From IMG/VR virus record IMGVR_UViG_3300004369_000001, positions 43,784-107,783 of that record: a stretch of 64,000 bases of DNA. One strand, 5' to 3'. Under the pieces are notes generated by a model that worked only from the letters and a program-made list of their open reading frames with translations, did not search any database and was not told where the DNA came from. This DNA is from a virus. Positions 13,807 to 22,933 of this stretch are shown here, piece by piece (the first letter of the stretch is position 1; every line of letters begins with the position of its first letter). A program made the position numbers and the translations under genes.

Positions 13807-14476
13807 GATACAAATGATAGTGATGGACAGGAATACTTAAAGAGATTCTTTCTTCAGATGGTGATGCACAATGATAACATCTTGGTGGTATGTATAGAGC
13901 ATCTCCAGGTTTCAATATTACATCAATAGCAGGAGTGAATGAATCGTAGTTTACTGTTGGATCACCTGGGTCTGCTTGAATCACAAATGTTGCACGTCTT
14001 TCATTATATACACGCCAATGAGTTGTGCCCTTCAACTGCACAATAAAGTTACTAGGTAGATCCTCATGAATATAAAAACTATTACTCTTTCCAAGACCAC
14101 AATAGATCTGAAATTGTGAATCGCCAGGGAATATTGACTCCCATTCGCCCACCATTTCAGACCTACGTCTATCTCTGAATGAATAGTTGTTGATGATAAT
14201 TGTGTGCCCATCTCTCAGGGCATGAAACAATTCCTCTTTCTCTTCAAAATCATAATTAGACCAACTACGAGCATATTTGGGCGGATTGATCTTTTCAATT
14301 CTATGACGACTGACAACATCAATATCAAAGAATTGTGGGTTGTTTAAGCAATACTCAACATCACTCCATGTGCAAATAGAATTACACTCTTCCTGATCGA
14401 TTACACCCTCATAGTAGTGTGGGACATCATGATCCCAGTCTCTATCGTATAGTTTAATCGGCAATAATAACGTCAT
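13754..14476 (-). CDS. JmjC/cupin-like Fe(II) oxygenase
   Basis: 240 residues. FYIHEDLPSNFIVQLKGTTHW carries an HxD pair and the lysine/threonine strand of the JmjC/RoxA (ribosomal oxygenase) cupin fold. The distal region LKPGDALYIPPRCYHCASPS supplies the third His in the typical 'GD.LYIPP..H' phrase. JmjC-type enzymes hydroxylate protein side chains, for instance ribosomal His/Arg. It differs in fold from its PF13759-like neighbours, so the cassette contains at least two oxygenase lineages. Confidence 0.8.
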   Translation of the reverse strand: MTLLLPIKLYDRDWDHDVPHYYEGVIDQEECNSICTWSDVEYCLNNPQFFDIDVVSRHRIEKINPPKYARSWSNYDFEEKEELFHALRDGHTIIINNYSFRDRRRSEMVGEWESIFPGDSQFQIYCGLGKSNSFYIHEDLPSNFIVQLKGTTHWRVYNERRATFVIQADPGDPTVNYDSFTPAIDVILKPGDALYIPPRCYHCASPSEERISLSIPVHHYHLYHAKSFTRPVDRKWYSIR

Positions 14477-15110
14477 CAGGCATACCGTGGAAGTTGAAGT
14501 TTAATACAATTCTATACTGCGATTGCACAGGATTAGATGATCCGTGGTATCTATTACCATCAAACAATACAAACTTGTTTGCCTCTGGTTTATGTCTCTC
14601 ACATACAGTGTATTCTTGATTGAATGTATTGTATATTCGATCATTCAATTCTTTGGTTGGATCATCAACCTGATCAAATAACACTGTGTCACCATCAGCA
14701 TCATGGAAATAGAATAGTCCTGTGTGATGCTTAGTCTCGTGATCTGTGTGTGGTGTGTTGTAATCTTTGACATGATGACTATTATGCAGCATCGCAAGTC
14801 TCAGTCGAAAGATATTAAAACTACAACCAAGTCTGTCTTGAATGTGATCTACAATGGGAATGAATAGATCATAATATTGTGATACTGGTTCACTGTCATG
14901 ACACAGCACATGAGTCCAACCACATGATGTTTGATCGGTTGGACTCATCCCAAATAGATTTTGATCACCAAACTTATACTCATACCCACTGCCATATGTG
15001 ACATCATTGGGCAGGAAATACCAAGGGAATCCCCTGCTCGTCATCACATCATTCAGGCGATTCAGATACGCTTTGGGTAAAAGATTCGATAGACTTCTGG
15101 ATACTGCCAT
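14454..15110 (-). CDS. 2OG-Fe(II) oxygenase-like protein
   Basis: 218 residues with HxD in NTPHTDHETKHHTGLFYFHD (about 120). The distal His and Arg are in LFDGNRYHGSSNPVQSQYRI. The double 'DGDTVLFDQ' turn is typical of small phage DSBH oxygenases. It overlaps the upstream oxygenase gene by 62 bp; an internal ATG at 15044 (MTSRGFPWYF) would remove the overlap and cannot be excluded. Substrate unknown. Confidence 0.8.
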   Translation of the reverse strand: MAVSRSLSNLLPKAYLNRLNDVMTSRGFPWYFLPNDVTYGSGYEYKFGDQNLFGMSPTDQTSCGWTHVLCHDSEPVSQYYDLFIPIVDHIQDRLGCSFNIFRLRLAMLHNSHHVKDYNTPHTDHETKHHTGLFYFHDADGDTVLFDQVDDPTKELNDRIYNTFNQEYTVCERHKPEANKFVLFDGNRYHGSSNPVQSQYRIVLNFNFHGMPDDVIIAD

Positions 15111-15729
15111 AGTTAATATGTGTTGAATACAACGTCACATTGAAAGAGTAAGAGATTCTCTCCTCACTGCCTTTATTTGTCTCTACTTTGTGCAGTGTGT
15201 CTGCTGGGAAGATAAACAACTGATCAGGTTCGGGATCATATGCTGCTATCTCATTGTTTAATGGATTGGTGCCATGCACATAGTTATATGCTGTGCCCCA
15301 AGACTTAAACTTATGCAACTCATCAAATGGTCGGAGAAATGTGATACCACCAGACTTTGGGGGCACCTTAGCATAATAAACACCAGCAAACATTGCACCA
15401 GGATGTGAGTGGCAATGATTGAGATCTCCAGGTCCATTGATATTCAACCAACCATTAGTGATCAGCATGGCAAAATCTTTGAATCCAAGATCCTGACATG
15501 CTACATCCACTGCACTATAGATTACCTCAGATAATCCCTTCCATGGTTCTATGGTGTGAATCATTTCACTTCCCCAATCATTTGATTGGTATCCACCTTC
15601 ATTTGATGCTTGTCTACCAGACATTGCACCACGATGGTCAATAGCAAAGTCAACGAATTGTTGGGTGTCTAGTCCACAATCCTTCTGGTGCCAGATACCT
15701 CTGGGAAACCAGTAATCACATTTCAACAT
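15049..15729 (-). CDS. 2OG-Fe(II) oxygenase-like protein (PF13759 type)
   Basis: 226 residues. DLNHCHSHPGAMFAGVYYAK carries the HxHPG-type metal motif of PF13759. It is followed by PPKSGGITFLRP and a C-terminal PADTLHKVETN...ERISYSFNV with the distal His and the 2OG-binding Arg. This is the most canonical of the five cassette members. Starts 2 bp after the upstream 123-residue gene, within one operon. Confidence 0.85.
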   Translation of the reverse strand: MLKCDYWFPRGIWHQKDCGLDTQQFVDFAIDHRGAMSGRQASNEGGYQSNDWGSEMIHTIEPWKGLSEVIYSAVDVACQDLGFKDFAMLITNGWLNINGPGDLNHCHSHPGAMFAGVYYAKVPPKSGGITFLRPFDELHKFKSWGTAYNYVHGTNPLNNEIAAYDPEPDQLFIFPADTLHKVETNKGSEERISYSFNVTLYSTHINYGSIQKSIESFTQSVSESPE

Positions 15730-15731
15730 AA

Positions 15732-16103
15732 TTATTCAGCGAAAGTAAACTCTTTGTCGGTTACACTGGGATCCACATGGACACTATACAGATACAATGC
15801 TTCGATAGCACCCTGCAGTTTATTCAACTTATCTTTCTTCTCTTGCATACCCTCAAGGGACACACGAGTTACTGTAGATGAATAGGAAAGGTTATCCAAT
15901 GCCTCAGTGAGTTTCTTATACTCAGCGATAGTCTCTTCATACTGAGAAATAAGATCTGCTACCAGTTGATCATATGTCAACCTCACAGGATTGCCATTCT
16001 CATCACAGAAGATACCTAATCTCTCTTCTTTGCTGACACCTGCCAAATCATTGATGTCTACATTCTCAACTTCAGGCAGATTACTAAACGTTTGTGCTTC
16101 CAT
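15732..16103 (-). CDS. hypothetical coiled-coil protein (123 aa)
   Basis: MEAQTFSNLPEVENVDINDL opens a mostly helical protein. Residues 50-105 form a probable coiled coil (ISQYEETIAEYKKLTEALDN, then LEGMQEKKDKLNKLQGAIEA). It shares its stop/start region with the next gene upstream. Its place between oxygenase and halogenase genes suggests a small scaffold or adaptor in the same process, which is inference only. Confidence 0.65.
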   Translation of the reverse strand: MEAQTFSNLPEVENVDINDLAGVSKEERLGIFCDENGNPVRLTYDQLVADLISQYEETIAEYKKLTEALDNLSYSSTVTRVSLEGMQEKKDKLNKLQGAIEALYLYSVHVDPSVTDKEFTFAE

Positions 16104-16954
16104 TAGTTAAACCTCTCTAGATTCTTATTTAGTGAGTTGATCTTGGCATGGTCTTTAATACGCTCATCCAAGGTTGTGTTTTCGATGAATGATTTAGTCT
16201 TCAAATAATCCATCATCTGCTCGCATTTGTAGTCATGCTCATTAGCAGTCTCTACAACAATTTGAAACTCACTAGAGTCCAACCATTTGCGAGGAATAGG
16301 GATCCATTGGCACAATGGTGTGCCTGCTTTTACAATGTGATCACCCTCCATAGCGTGCCAGAAGAGTTGCACATTGATTTCATATGAATACTGTGGATCC
16401 ACTATACCATAAGGAGCACTAAATCGCATGTCTTCATGATATGCAACTGGAATCTGCAAGATAACAATATCAGGGTGTGCTTGCACTCTCCAGGGTGTCT
16501 CCAACTTCACAACTTGACCGAGGGTTGGCATACCTTTGTTGACAAGATCTCTCATCCCATCAGTCTGTCTCTCAATGTGTGACGTGACATACTTACCACC
16601 AACAAATAATTGTCTGGTGACCCACTGGAATGTGCCATCCTCTTTAGGACGAATAGCAAAATCTGCTGGGGCAGGGAGTATCCAACCACTGTCCATGATT
16701 GCAGTCAATGCAGGGCAAGTTGCGGCATGTTCTTTGATGCCATTGTCCTGCATCTTGAGGTTGTCGAATGTTTCTCTGAGTGCCATCACTGGGCACTCAC
16801 TACGCTTCTTTGCCTGATCTTTGACTACATCAACTCTCCACTTTCTCTTGAGTTTCTTAGAAGGATACAGAGGGAAAAACTCTGCAACACCAGCGTCCAT
16901 AGAATAGAATCTAATCCATGGTTTCTGAAACTTTGCTTTAATCTTTTTCCACAT
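16103..16954 (-). CDS. hypothetical protein in oxygenase/halogenase cassette (283 aa)
   Basis: MWKKIKAKFQKPWIRFYSMD starts a soluble protein with a central beta-rich part (VVKLETPWRVQAHPDIVILQ; FSAPYGIVDPQYSYEINVQL) and a C-terminal helical tail. The phrase AGTPLCQWIPIPRKW and the H/D residues nearby resemble bacterial proteins found next to oxygenases, but I cannot name the family with confidence. Its start overlaps the end of the halogenase-like gene by 17 bp, so it is translated with it. A substrate-binding or carrier function is possible. Confidence 0.6.
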   Translation of the reverse strand: MWKKIKAKFQKPWIRFYSMDAGVAEFFPLYPSKKLKRKWRVDVVKDQAKKRSECPVMALRETFDNLKMQDNGIKEHAATCPALTAIMDSGWILPAPADFAIRPKEDGTFQWVTRQLFVGGKYVTSHIERQTDGMRDLVNKGMPTLGQVVKLETPWRVQAHPDIVILQIPVAYHEDMRFSAPYGIVDPQYSYEINVQLFWHAMEGDHIVKAGTPLCQWIPIPRKWLDSSEFQIVVETANEHDYKCEQMMDYLKTKSFIENTTLDERIKDHAKINSLNKNLERFN

Positions 16955-18566
16955 AAATGTAGTCCCTCAAGTATTCGTAGTGTGTTGGAAGTTGTCTGAC
17001 TGCATTATATATTGCCTTGCGATCCTCTTGCCATTGTTTGTGGTAATCATTGATTGTTGACTTCCTGACAGGATACAAGTGGTGTGCCTCATAAACATTA
17101 AACTCGTTGATTGGCGAGAAATCCTGACCAGCAGCGATGTAGATTAGACCAGCAAACTTATCTTCACTCCAGAAGTTTTTCCTGAGTCCATCAAACAACT
17201 GATAGTATTCCAACCTAGATTGTAGCATACTATGCCAAGTAAGGGGATCTTCCTTAATCTGGAAGAGATCATTCTTACCTGCAAAGTCTACATTTGCACA
17301 GTCTCTCCAGTATTTCGTATCATCACGACCTGTGAGGACATAATGCATCGTAATGAAATTCTTCATGGACTCGATAGCATTATCCACAGTGTAGTTGTAT
17401 GAATCAACATCAATACGAGTGACCTGATTGCGTCTCATGAGAGTATCAATCAGATAAAGGATATTCTCATGAGTTGTCATCAAACCAGTAGATTCCAGTG
17501 GTTCTAAGAATCCATATGCAAGACCGATACCAACAACATTTTGCACCCACGCCTTCTTACGCTTACCATGTCTGATGTTGATCAGTTTATATTGGGCAGC
17601 ATCGGCAACCTTTGGACTATACCTCTTCGCAATATATTCAACAAACTCTTCATAAGCAATGTCTGGGTCAATATACTTCTTGCTGAATACATATCCAGTG
17701 CCAACTCTATCCCACAGTGGGATATTCCACACCCAACCACTAGACAATCCAACACAGTCAGTATAGAGATCCATCTGATTCTCTCTGTCTGTATAGTCAA
17801 CACGAGCAGCAAATGCTGTGTCATTAAACAGCACATCATTAAATGATACAAACTCAGATCCCATGATGCCTTCAAGCACCACAGATTTGAATCCTGTGCA
17901 GTCGATGAAGAGATCTGCCTTTACAACTTGAGCAGCACCTGTGCCATCATCAACAATCACAGATGAAAGTCTGCCGTCAGGTGTCTTCACACCACCAGAC
18001 ACAGTGCCATATACTCTGGTGATTGCATCTTTGCAATATTCTTTGTCTAGATACTCACCAAACTTCTCAGAGTCCATGTGATATGCAGTATCTTCAGAGA
18101 ATCTCCAAGATGGATGCTCATTGCACACATAATCGGAAGTAATCCGATTTTCCTCTGCCATAATGGTATTTGGATTGAAGAATCTAGCAAACTCTTCAGG
18201 TGGATAGTGTTGAGGGAATCTTGCCCTCAACTCAAAGAATGTCATGTAATCACTTCTATAATCAGAGTGATCAATTCTTCCGAATGGATACTGAAAACGC
18301 TCACCCTCTCCATCTCTGAAGTTTTGGAAAGCAATAGATGACTTGTAGGTTGCACTACAATATGGCATCCAATCTCTATCACTCAGACCCAGAAATCTGA
18401 AGAATCTGTTGATATGTCCAAGGGTAGATTCACCAACACCAATGATATTCCTATCTTTAGGTTCGATGATAGTAATATCTTTCTCAGGAAATGCACGCAG
18501 CAGGGCAGCAGCAGTCATCCATCCCGAAGATCCCCCACCAACAACACAGAATGAATCAATTCGCAT
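16938..18566 (-). CDS. flavin-dependent tryptophan-halogenase-like protein
   Basis: 542 residues, about the normal length of tryptophan halogenases (PF04820). FAD-binding GGGSSGWMTAA (about 10-20), the GVGES motif (43-47), the lysine matching the catalytic Lys in SATYK (K75), the halogenase signature WVWNIP (278-283) that blocks monooxygenation, and EPLEST with the catalytic Glu (E358) are all present. Family enzymes use FADH2, O2 and chloride/bromide to halogenate aromatic rings. Every key motif is intact, so activity is plausible. Substrate unknown. Overlaps its paralogue upstream by 11 bp. Confidence 0.9.
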   Translation of the reverse strand: MRIDSFCVVGGGSSGWMTAAALLRAFPEKDITIIEPKDRNIIGVGESTLGHINRFFRFLGLSDRDWMPYCSATYKSSIAFQNFRDGEGERFQYPFGRIDHSDYRSDYMTFFELRARFPQHYPPEEFARFFNPNTIMAEENRITSDYVCNEHPSWRFSEDTAYHMDSEKFGEYLDKEYCKDAITRVYGTVSGGVKTPDGRLSSVIVDDGTGAAQVVKADLFIDCTGFKSVVLEGIMGSEFVSFNDVLFNDTAFAARVDYTDRENQMDLYTDCVGLSSGWVWNIPLWDRVGTGYVFSKKYIDPDIAYEEFVEYIAKRYSPKVADAAQYKLINIRHGKRKKAWVQNVVGIGLAYGFLEPLESTGLMTTHENILYLIDTLMRRNQVTRIDVDSYNYTVDNAIESMKNFITMHYVLTGRDDTKYWRDCANVDFAGKNDLFQIKEDPLTWHSMLQSRLEYYQLFDGLRKNFWSEDKFAGLIYIAAGQDFSPINEFNVYEAHHLYPVRKSTINDYHKQWQEDRKAIYNAVRQLPTHYEYLRDYIYVEKD

Positions 18567-20067
18567 ACAATGTCCTCAAGTAATAATGATACGGCACTTC
18601 ACAATATCTATCCAAATCCCAATGGTCGTAATTCCAACTAGGACTCCAACTATTCAAGTGTGAACCTTCTGGAATTGGACCATAAAACATAATTTCTTTT
18701 TCAATTACTTCATTGAATGGATTCCATCCATGTCCCGCCATAACAGACATCAGTGAGTCACCAGTAAATCCATTGTTGAAGTTTAATTTACCAGAAAAGT
18801 TGAAAGACTCCTCCTGAAGAAGGACAGAAGCAGACTCAAGCATACCTTGCTGAGGATATTTAATGTTGGATACTGCTTGCCAATAACGTGTATCATTGCG
18901 TTGTGTCATACTATAATGCAATGCAACGAAAGATGCAAATCCATCAAATGCAAAGTTGACTTGTTTGTTGAATGTGTCACGCATATATTGTGTGACAACA
19001 TCTCTACCCTGTATCTGTCGGACAAATCTGAGCAAAAACTCATGCACAGATAGTAATCCATTTGACTCTAGTGGTTCTATAAAACCAGCAGACAATCCGA
19101 TGGACAAAACATTATTCCACCAGATTTCTTTCTTTCGTCCAACTTTGAATTTAAGGTTTCTAAGCAGGACCAATTCGTCATGCTCATCACCGAGGTGTTG
19201 TTGAAACTCTTCACGAGCATCATCGTCTGAAATGTATTTGTCCGAATAAACATAACCTGTCCCGATTCTACTCCAAGTTGGCACTCTCCACACCCATCCA
19301 GAGGATAGTGCTGTGCATTGAGTATACGGCACCATCTCAGATGCCTTGTCTTTGTATTGCAAACGTGTCACCCATGCAGAGTTATTGGGTAACCAGTCGG
19401 AGTAATCTACCCACTCAGATTGACTCAAAAGAGATTTGAATCCTGTGCAATCAATGTATAAATCACCATCATCATATCGTTTGCTGCCAATCATCAGGGA
19501 CTGCACATACTTGTCCTCACCATACACAACACCATTTACATCAGCAAGTATGTGAGTGACTTTATCTTTGCAGTAATGATCTCTCAGATAATGAGCAAAT
19601 TTGACAGCATCAAAATGAAACCCAGTGTTGTGCCTGAGTGAAAAATATGGGGCATTTATGGGCAGAATTGATCTTTCGGCACATTCTGCCGCCACGAAAT
19701 AATCCCTGGCAAACTTATCATTCTTCCACCCTTTCTTGTATGCATTCCAAAACCATACGTCTGGTGCTGGTGCATCATATCTGGGGGATCCAAAAGGATA
19801 CTGCCAAGGATCATCCTTATCTTTGTGGAAGTTAGAAAACCTGACGCTAATCTTATACGTTGCGTCACAATGAGGCATCCAGTCCTCATCTGTGAGACCA
19901 AGATAGTGTATCCATGGTCTAAAATACTGAGTCGTAGACTCACCTACACCAACTGAAGGCACGTTGGGGGACTCTACGACTACAATATCAGATTGTGGAA
20001 ATGCTTTCACCAGTGTGGCAGCAGTCATCCAACCAGATGATCCACCACCAATAATATAAAATTTCAT
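18556..20067 (-). CDS. flavin-dependent tryptophan-halogenase-like protein (paralogue)
   Basis: 503 residues with the same motif set: GGGSSGWMTAA (7-17), GVGES (40-44), K72 in ATYK, WVWRVP (258-263) and EPLES with E334. The whole protein aligns with the next gene but at clearly low identity, so the two are old paralogues, probably with different substrates. An FAD reductase would be required and is not seen here; the host must supply it. Located directly downstream of the tail-fibre genes (3 bp from the gene at 20071). Confidence 0.9.
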   Translation of the reverse strand: MKFYIIGGGSSGWMTAATLVKAFPQSDIVVVESPNVPSVGVGESTTQYFRPWIHYLGLTDEDWMPHCDATYKISVRFSNFHKDKDDPWQYPFGSPRYDAPAPDVWFWNAYKKGWKNDKFARDYFVAAECAERSILPINAPYFSLRHNTGFHFDAVKFAHYLRDHYCKDKVTHILADVNGVVYGEDKYVQSLMIGSKRYDDGDLYIDCTGFKSLLSQSEWVDYSDWLPNNSAWVTRLQYKDKASEMVPYTQCTALSSGWVWRVPTWSRIGTGYVYSDKYISDDDAREEFQQHLGDEHDELVLLRNLKFKVGRKKEIWWNNVLSIGLSAGFIEPLESNGLLSVHEFLLRFVRQIQGRDVVTQYMRDTFNKQVNFAFDGFASFVALHYSMTQRNDTRYWQAVSNIKYPQQGMLESASVLLQEESFNFSGKLNFNNGFTGDSLMSVMAGHGWNPFNEVIEKEIMFYGPIPEGSHLNSWSPSWNYDHWDLDRYCEVPYHYYLRTLYAN

Positions 20068-20070
20068 AGA

Positions 20071-20478
20071 TTATTCAGGAAATGGTTCCCATGCTTTACG
20101 ACCAGGGACTTGGACTTTGCGAATGTCCTCTACATACTCGGGAGCAGTAGATGGAGCAGGAGTTGTTGCTTTGACGTTTGTTATATGATCTCTGAAGCGA
20201 GTGCCACCATCGAGTTGATCCTTAAAGATCATATCGAGTTGCTCACCCATACTACCATAAGCAATCATTCTTTGCACAGTAAGTGCTGCCTGTTGATCCT
20301 CCAATTCGTCCCTATCATACACCACACCATTGATCATAACAGACTGGTTAGTAGTGTCATCAGGGACATCACACCATTTCATGTTGGCGTCAGCACCTTC
20401 ATAAATTTGAAATTCATCACCTGCGTCGCAGATGTCGGTGATAATACCAGAATCACCTTGTACAATTGCTCTTTTCAT
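20071..20478 (-). CDS. hypothetical protein between fibre and halogenase genes (135 aa)
   Basis: MKRAIVQGDSGIITDICDAG opens an acidic protein with a beta-rich N-terminal half (FQIYEGADANMKWCDVPDD) and a Pro-rich C-terminus (ATTPAPSTAPEY). The beginning and the position after the adhesin genes suggest a virion or fibre-associated protein (a tail-fibre assembly-like role is possible). A late-type GATAAATA box lies 26 bp upstream of its ATG. No family confidently recognised. Confidence 0.6.
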   Translation of the reverse strand: MKRAIVQGDSGIITDICDAGDEFQIYEGADANMKWCDVPDDTTNQSVMINGVVYDRDELEDQQAALTVQRMIAYGSMGEQLDMIFKDQLDGGTRFRDHITNVKATTPAPSTAPEYVEDIRKVQVPGRKAWEPFPE

Positions 20479-20503
20479 TGGGAAACAATAACTCCTTCGT
20501 TGT

Positions 20504-20511
20504 TATTTATC
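20504..20511 (-). promoter_or_regulatory. late-type promoter box GATAAATA
   Basis: GATAAATA on the minus strand, 26 bp upstream of the ATG at 20478 and inside the end of the adhesin gene. It matches the T4-like late -10 consensus TATAAATA in seven of eight positions. Confidence 0.55.
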
Positions 20512-21319
20512 AACCATAATACTCATGGACCACAACAACACCTTGGCGACCAGAGGCACCTCTATCGCTGTGCTGAGATCCATTGCCACCTGCACCCCAT
20601 GCCGAGTGACCTTCGTGTCTATGTGAATAATTACCTTGTCTATGTGAGGACGGTTGAGATCCTCCATAATAAGATCTACCGCCAGAGTGGTTGCCATAGG
20701 AGTGGTGAGATCCGTGACCATTGCCACCACCACCGTGGACATTCAGGTTTCCACCTGATCCATTACCACCATAACCTCCAGAGTGCTGTTGGGAGCAGTT
20801 AGCGCCAACACCACCAGAGGCAGACAGATAACCACCAAAACTAGATGCGTTGCCATTGCCACCACATCCTGAGTAGTTTGTGCCACCACCAGGATTACCC
20901 ACAGTAACAGAAACGGATGAGATGTTAGTAACATCTAAAACACGCTGAGACATACCACCAGCGCCACCAGATTCAGTATACCCAGATCCACCACCGCCAG
21001 CACCAACAACGGTGATCATAATGGATTTAACATCTGAGGGTCTATTCCAGGTGCCATTACTTGTCCAGACCTGCATCGATCTGAATCCAGATGTGGAAGC
21101 AACATTACCCCAGGAAAGATTCGTGCCATTTGTCTGCAGGTATTTTCCTGCCTGACCACTCATACTTGGAATAATATACTTGGAAGTGCCAGTAATTGTG
21201 CCGTTAATGGTCAAGTCGCCACAGGTCAATGATGCCTCTGCGGTGATGCCACCAGTGGTTAATGTAAATCCAGAGATACCAGCGAGGTCTCTAACTTGGG
21301 TTACTCGTATAGTGCTCAT
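20510..21319 (-). CDS. glycine-rich tail-fibre adhesin-like protein (copy 1)
   Basis: 269 residues. The N-terminus (about 1-90) has short beta repeats (AGISGFTLTTGGITAEAS, LTINGTITGTS) typical of fibre attachment regions. Residues 100-250 are glycine-rich, with blocks such as VGAGGGGSGYTESGGAGG and GCGGNGNASSFGGY. It ends in a conserved VVVVHEYYG. The design resembles the glycine-rich motif adhesins (gp38 of T2-like phages), in which Gly-rich loops carry receptor-binding tips. It shares nearly identical segments with the next gene. Likely a receptor-binding tip protein. Confidence 0.75.
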   Translation of the reverse strand: MSTIRVTQVRDLAGISGFTLTTGGITAEASLTCGDLTINGTITGTSKYIIPSMSGQAGKYLQTNGTNLSWGNVASTSGFRSMQVWTSNGTWNRPSDVKSIMITVVGAGGGGSGYTESGGAGGMSQRVLDVTNISSVSVTVGNPGGGTNYSGCGGNGNASSFGGYLSASGGVGANCSQQHSGGYGGNGSGGNLNVHGGGGNGHGSHHSYGNHSGGRSYYGGSQPSSHRQGNYSHRHEGHSAWGAGGNGSQHSDRGASGRQGVVVVHEYYG

Positions 21320-22905
21320 CTAAAATACAACTCCACCCTTGCAGATCTATTTATTCCACTGCGGTTTTGGCAGCAATTGATTCTATCACCAGCACTGTAG
21401 TTACCGAAGTTACTACTCATACCAATACCACCTGACACGTCGTCAGAGTTCATGTCTGCTTCAGGATAACCACCACTGCCACCACCGTTTTCATTCCATC
21501 CAAATCCCCAACGTGTGCGTGCCCACCCACCATTGTTTCTATAGTTGAAACCATAGAATCTAACGTGCGATTGACCAGAGAAGTTACTGATACCACAGAA
21601 TTCATTGGCATTAGTCTTGTAGAATCTATCAACCTGATTCCAGAAGTTGATGGGATAGATTCTACCACCACGTCCATATCCTGTGTTGAAGTCAGTCTCA
21701 AACCATGTCCAACCACGATTACTACTAGGGACGCAACCTCCGCTGCCAATATCAGGCCAAATCGCCATAATGTCCTTGGCAGCGAATCTATTCATGACCT
21801 CAAATTTGGCATCACCATCATTGGTATTGTACTGATTTTCGTTGAGGACGTTATCAGTTGTCCAGTAATTTGCTCCCCATTGGAATGTGGTGCCTCTGGT
21901 CGCTTTCATACCCATCATCCAACCACCACCCAACCAGCGATCATCCATCAAGCAATAGATTTGTCTGGTGCGACCACCATCCAGGGCGATCCAGTAAACA
22001 CCATCAGATGCACCAGGATTTCTTCTCTTAATTTCTTGAGCAGAAGTGGCAGCAGTTGCTTGAGTTGTGCCGTAAGTGGTATCAGCAGCAGATGGTCTAC
22101 CATAAAACTCATGGACCACAACAACACCTTGGCGACCAGAGGCACCACGGTTACTATGCTGAGATCCGTTACCACCAGCACCCCATGCCGAGTGACCTTC
22201 ATGTCTGTGGGAGTAATTACTGTTGCTGTGGGATGACGGTTGACTTCCCCCGTAGTAACTTGCGCCACCAGCGTGGTTTCCATAACTGTGGTGGGAACCA
22301 TGTGCATTCCCGCCTCCACCGTAGACGTTTAGTGTACCACCAATACCTTCTCCCCCTAATCCACCTTCGTGTTGCTGAATACAATTAGATCCGCCTCCAC
22401 CAGCGCCACTACAATAGGATCCGAAAGATGACGTGTTACCGTTACCACCACACCCAGCATAATTATTGCCACCACCAGGATTACCAACAGTAACACTAAC
22501 TGAAGTAACATTGGAGACATCAATAACTCTTTGTGCCATTCCACCAGCACCACCTGATTCACAGTATCCTGATCCACCACCGCCAGCGCCAACAACTGTG
22601 ACCATGATTGACGTGCAATCGTTAGGTCTATTCCAGGTGCCATTACTTGTCCAGACCTGCATCGATCTAATACCAGACACACCTGCCTGATCGACCCACG
22701 CCATCGATGTGCCATCTGTTTGAAGAAGTCTTCCTGCATTACCACCCTGTTTGGGGATAATGTGATTGGACTCTCCGATAATAGCACCATTCAGGATAAG
22801 GTTACCAACCACAAGAGGCAGCGTTGCAGTGATGCCACCGTTAGAAAGTTGGAAACCACCTGTATCGGTGAGGTCGCTAATTGAAGATACTTTGAGTAGA
22901 CTCAT
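21316..22905 (-). CDS. glycine-rich adhesin with fibrinogen-like C-terminal domain (copy 2)
   Basis: 529 residues. Residues 1-270 parallel copies 1 and 3: beta repeats, then Gly-rich blocks AGGGGSGYCESGGAGG and GCGGNGNTSSFGSYC, ending VVVVHEFYG. After a short linker, residues 285-529 resemble a fibrinogen C-terminal-like (FReD) domain: SDGVYWIALDGG (start), RQIYCLMDDRWLGGGWMM, and many Trp/Gly/Asn residues including WTWFETDFNTG. Such domains bind sugars or acetylated groups, so this copy may recognise a glycan receptor. Its stop overlaps the start of copy 1. Confidence 0.75.
   Translation of the reverse strand: MSLLKVSSISDLTDTGGFQLSNGGITATLPLVVGNLILNGAIIGESNHIIPKQGGNAGRLLQTDGTSMAWVDQAGVSGIRSMQVWTSNGTWNRPNDCTSIMVTVVGAGGGGSGYCESGGAGGMAQRVIDVSNVTSVSVTVGNPGGGNNYAGCGGNGNTSSFGSYCSGAGGGGSNCIQQHEGGLGGEGIGGTLNVYGGGGNAHGSHHSYGNHAGGASYYGGSQPSSHSNSNYSHRHEGHSAWGAGGNGSQHSNRGASGRQGVVVVHEFYGRPSAADTTYGTTQATAATSAQEIKRRNPGASDGVYWIALDGGRTRQIYCLMDDRWLGGGWMMGMKATRGTTFQWGANYWTTDNVLNENQYNTNDGDAKFEVMNRFAAKDIMAIWPDIGSGGCVPSSNRGWTWFETDFNTGYGRGGRIYPINFWNQVDRFYKTNANEFCGISNFSGQSHVRFYGFNYRNNGGWARTRWGFGWNENGGGSGGYPEADMNSDDVSGGIGMSSNFGNYSAGDRINCCQNRSGINRSARVELYFR
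21348..21355 (-). promoter_or_regulatory. late-type promoter box AATAAATA
   Basis: AATAAATA on the minus strand, 29 bp before the ATG of adhesin copy 1 at 21319. One mismatch to TATAAATA. Confidence 0.55.
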
Positions 22906-22925
22906 GGTGTTTCAGATCCTAGATT

Positions 22926-22933
22926 TATTTATT
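22926..22933 (-). promoter_or_regulatory. late-type promoter box AATAAATA
   Basis: AATAAATA on the minus strand, 21 bp upstream of the ATG at 22905, overlapping the last codons of adhesin copy 3. Confidence 0.55.

Noticed and set aside
20110-20802. + strand frame of 230 codons rich in His and Cys
   Set aside because: Antisense of the Gly-rich adhesin; the composition is produced by the complementary Gly/Ser codons.
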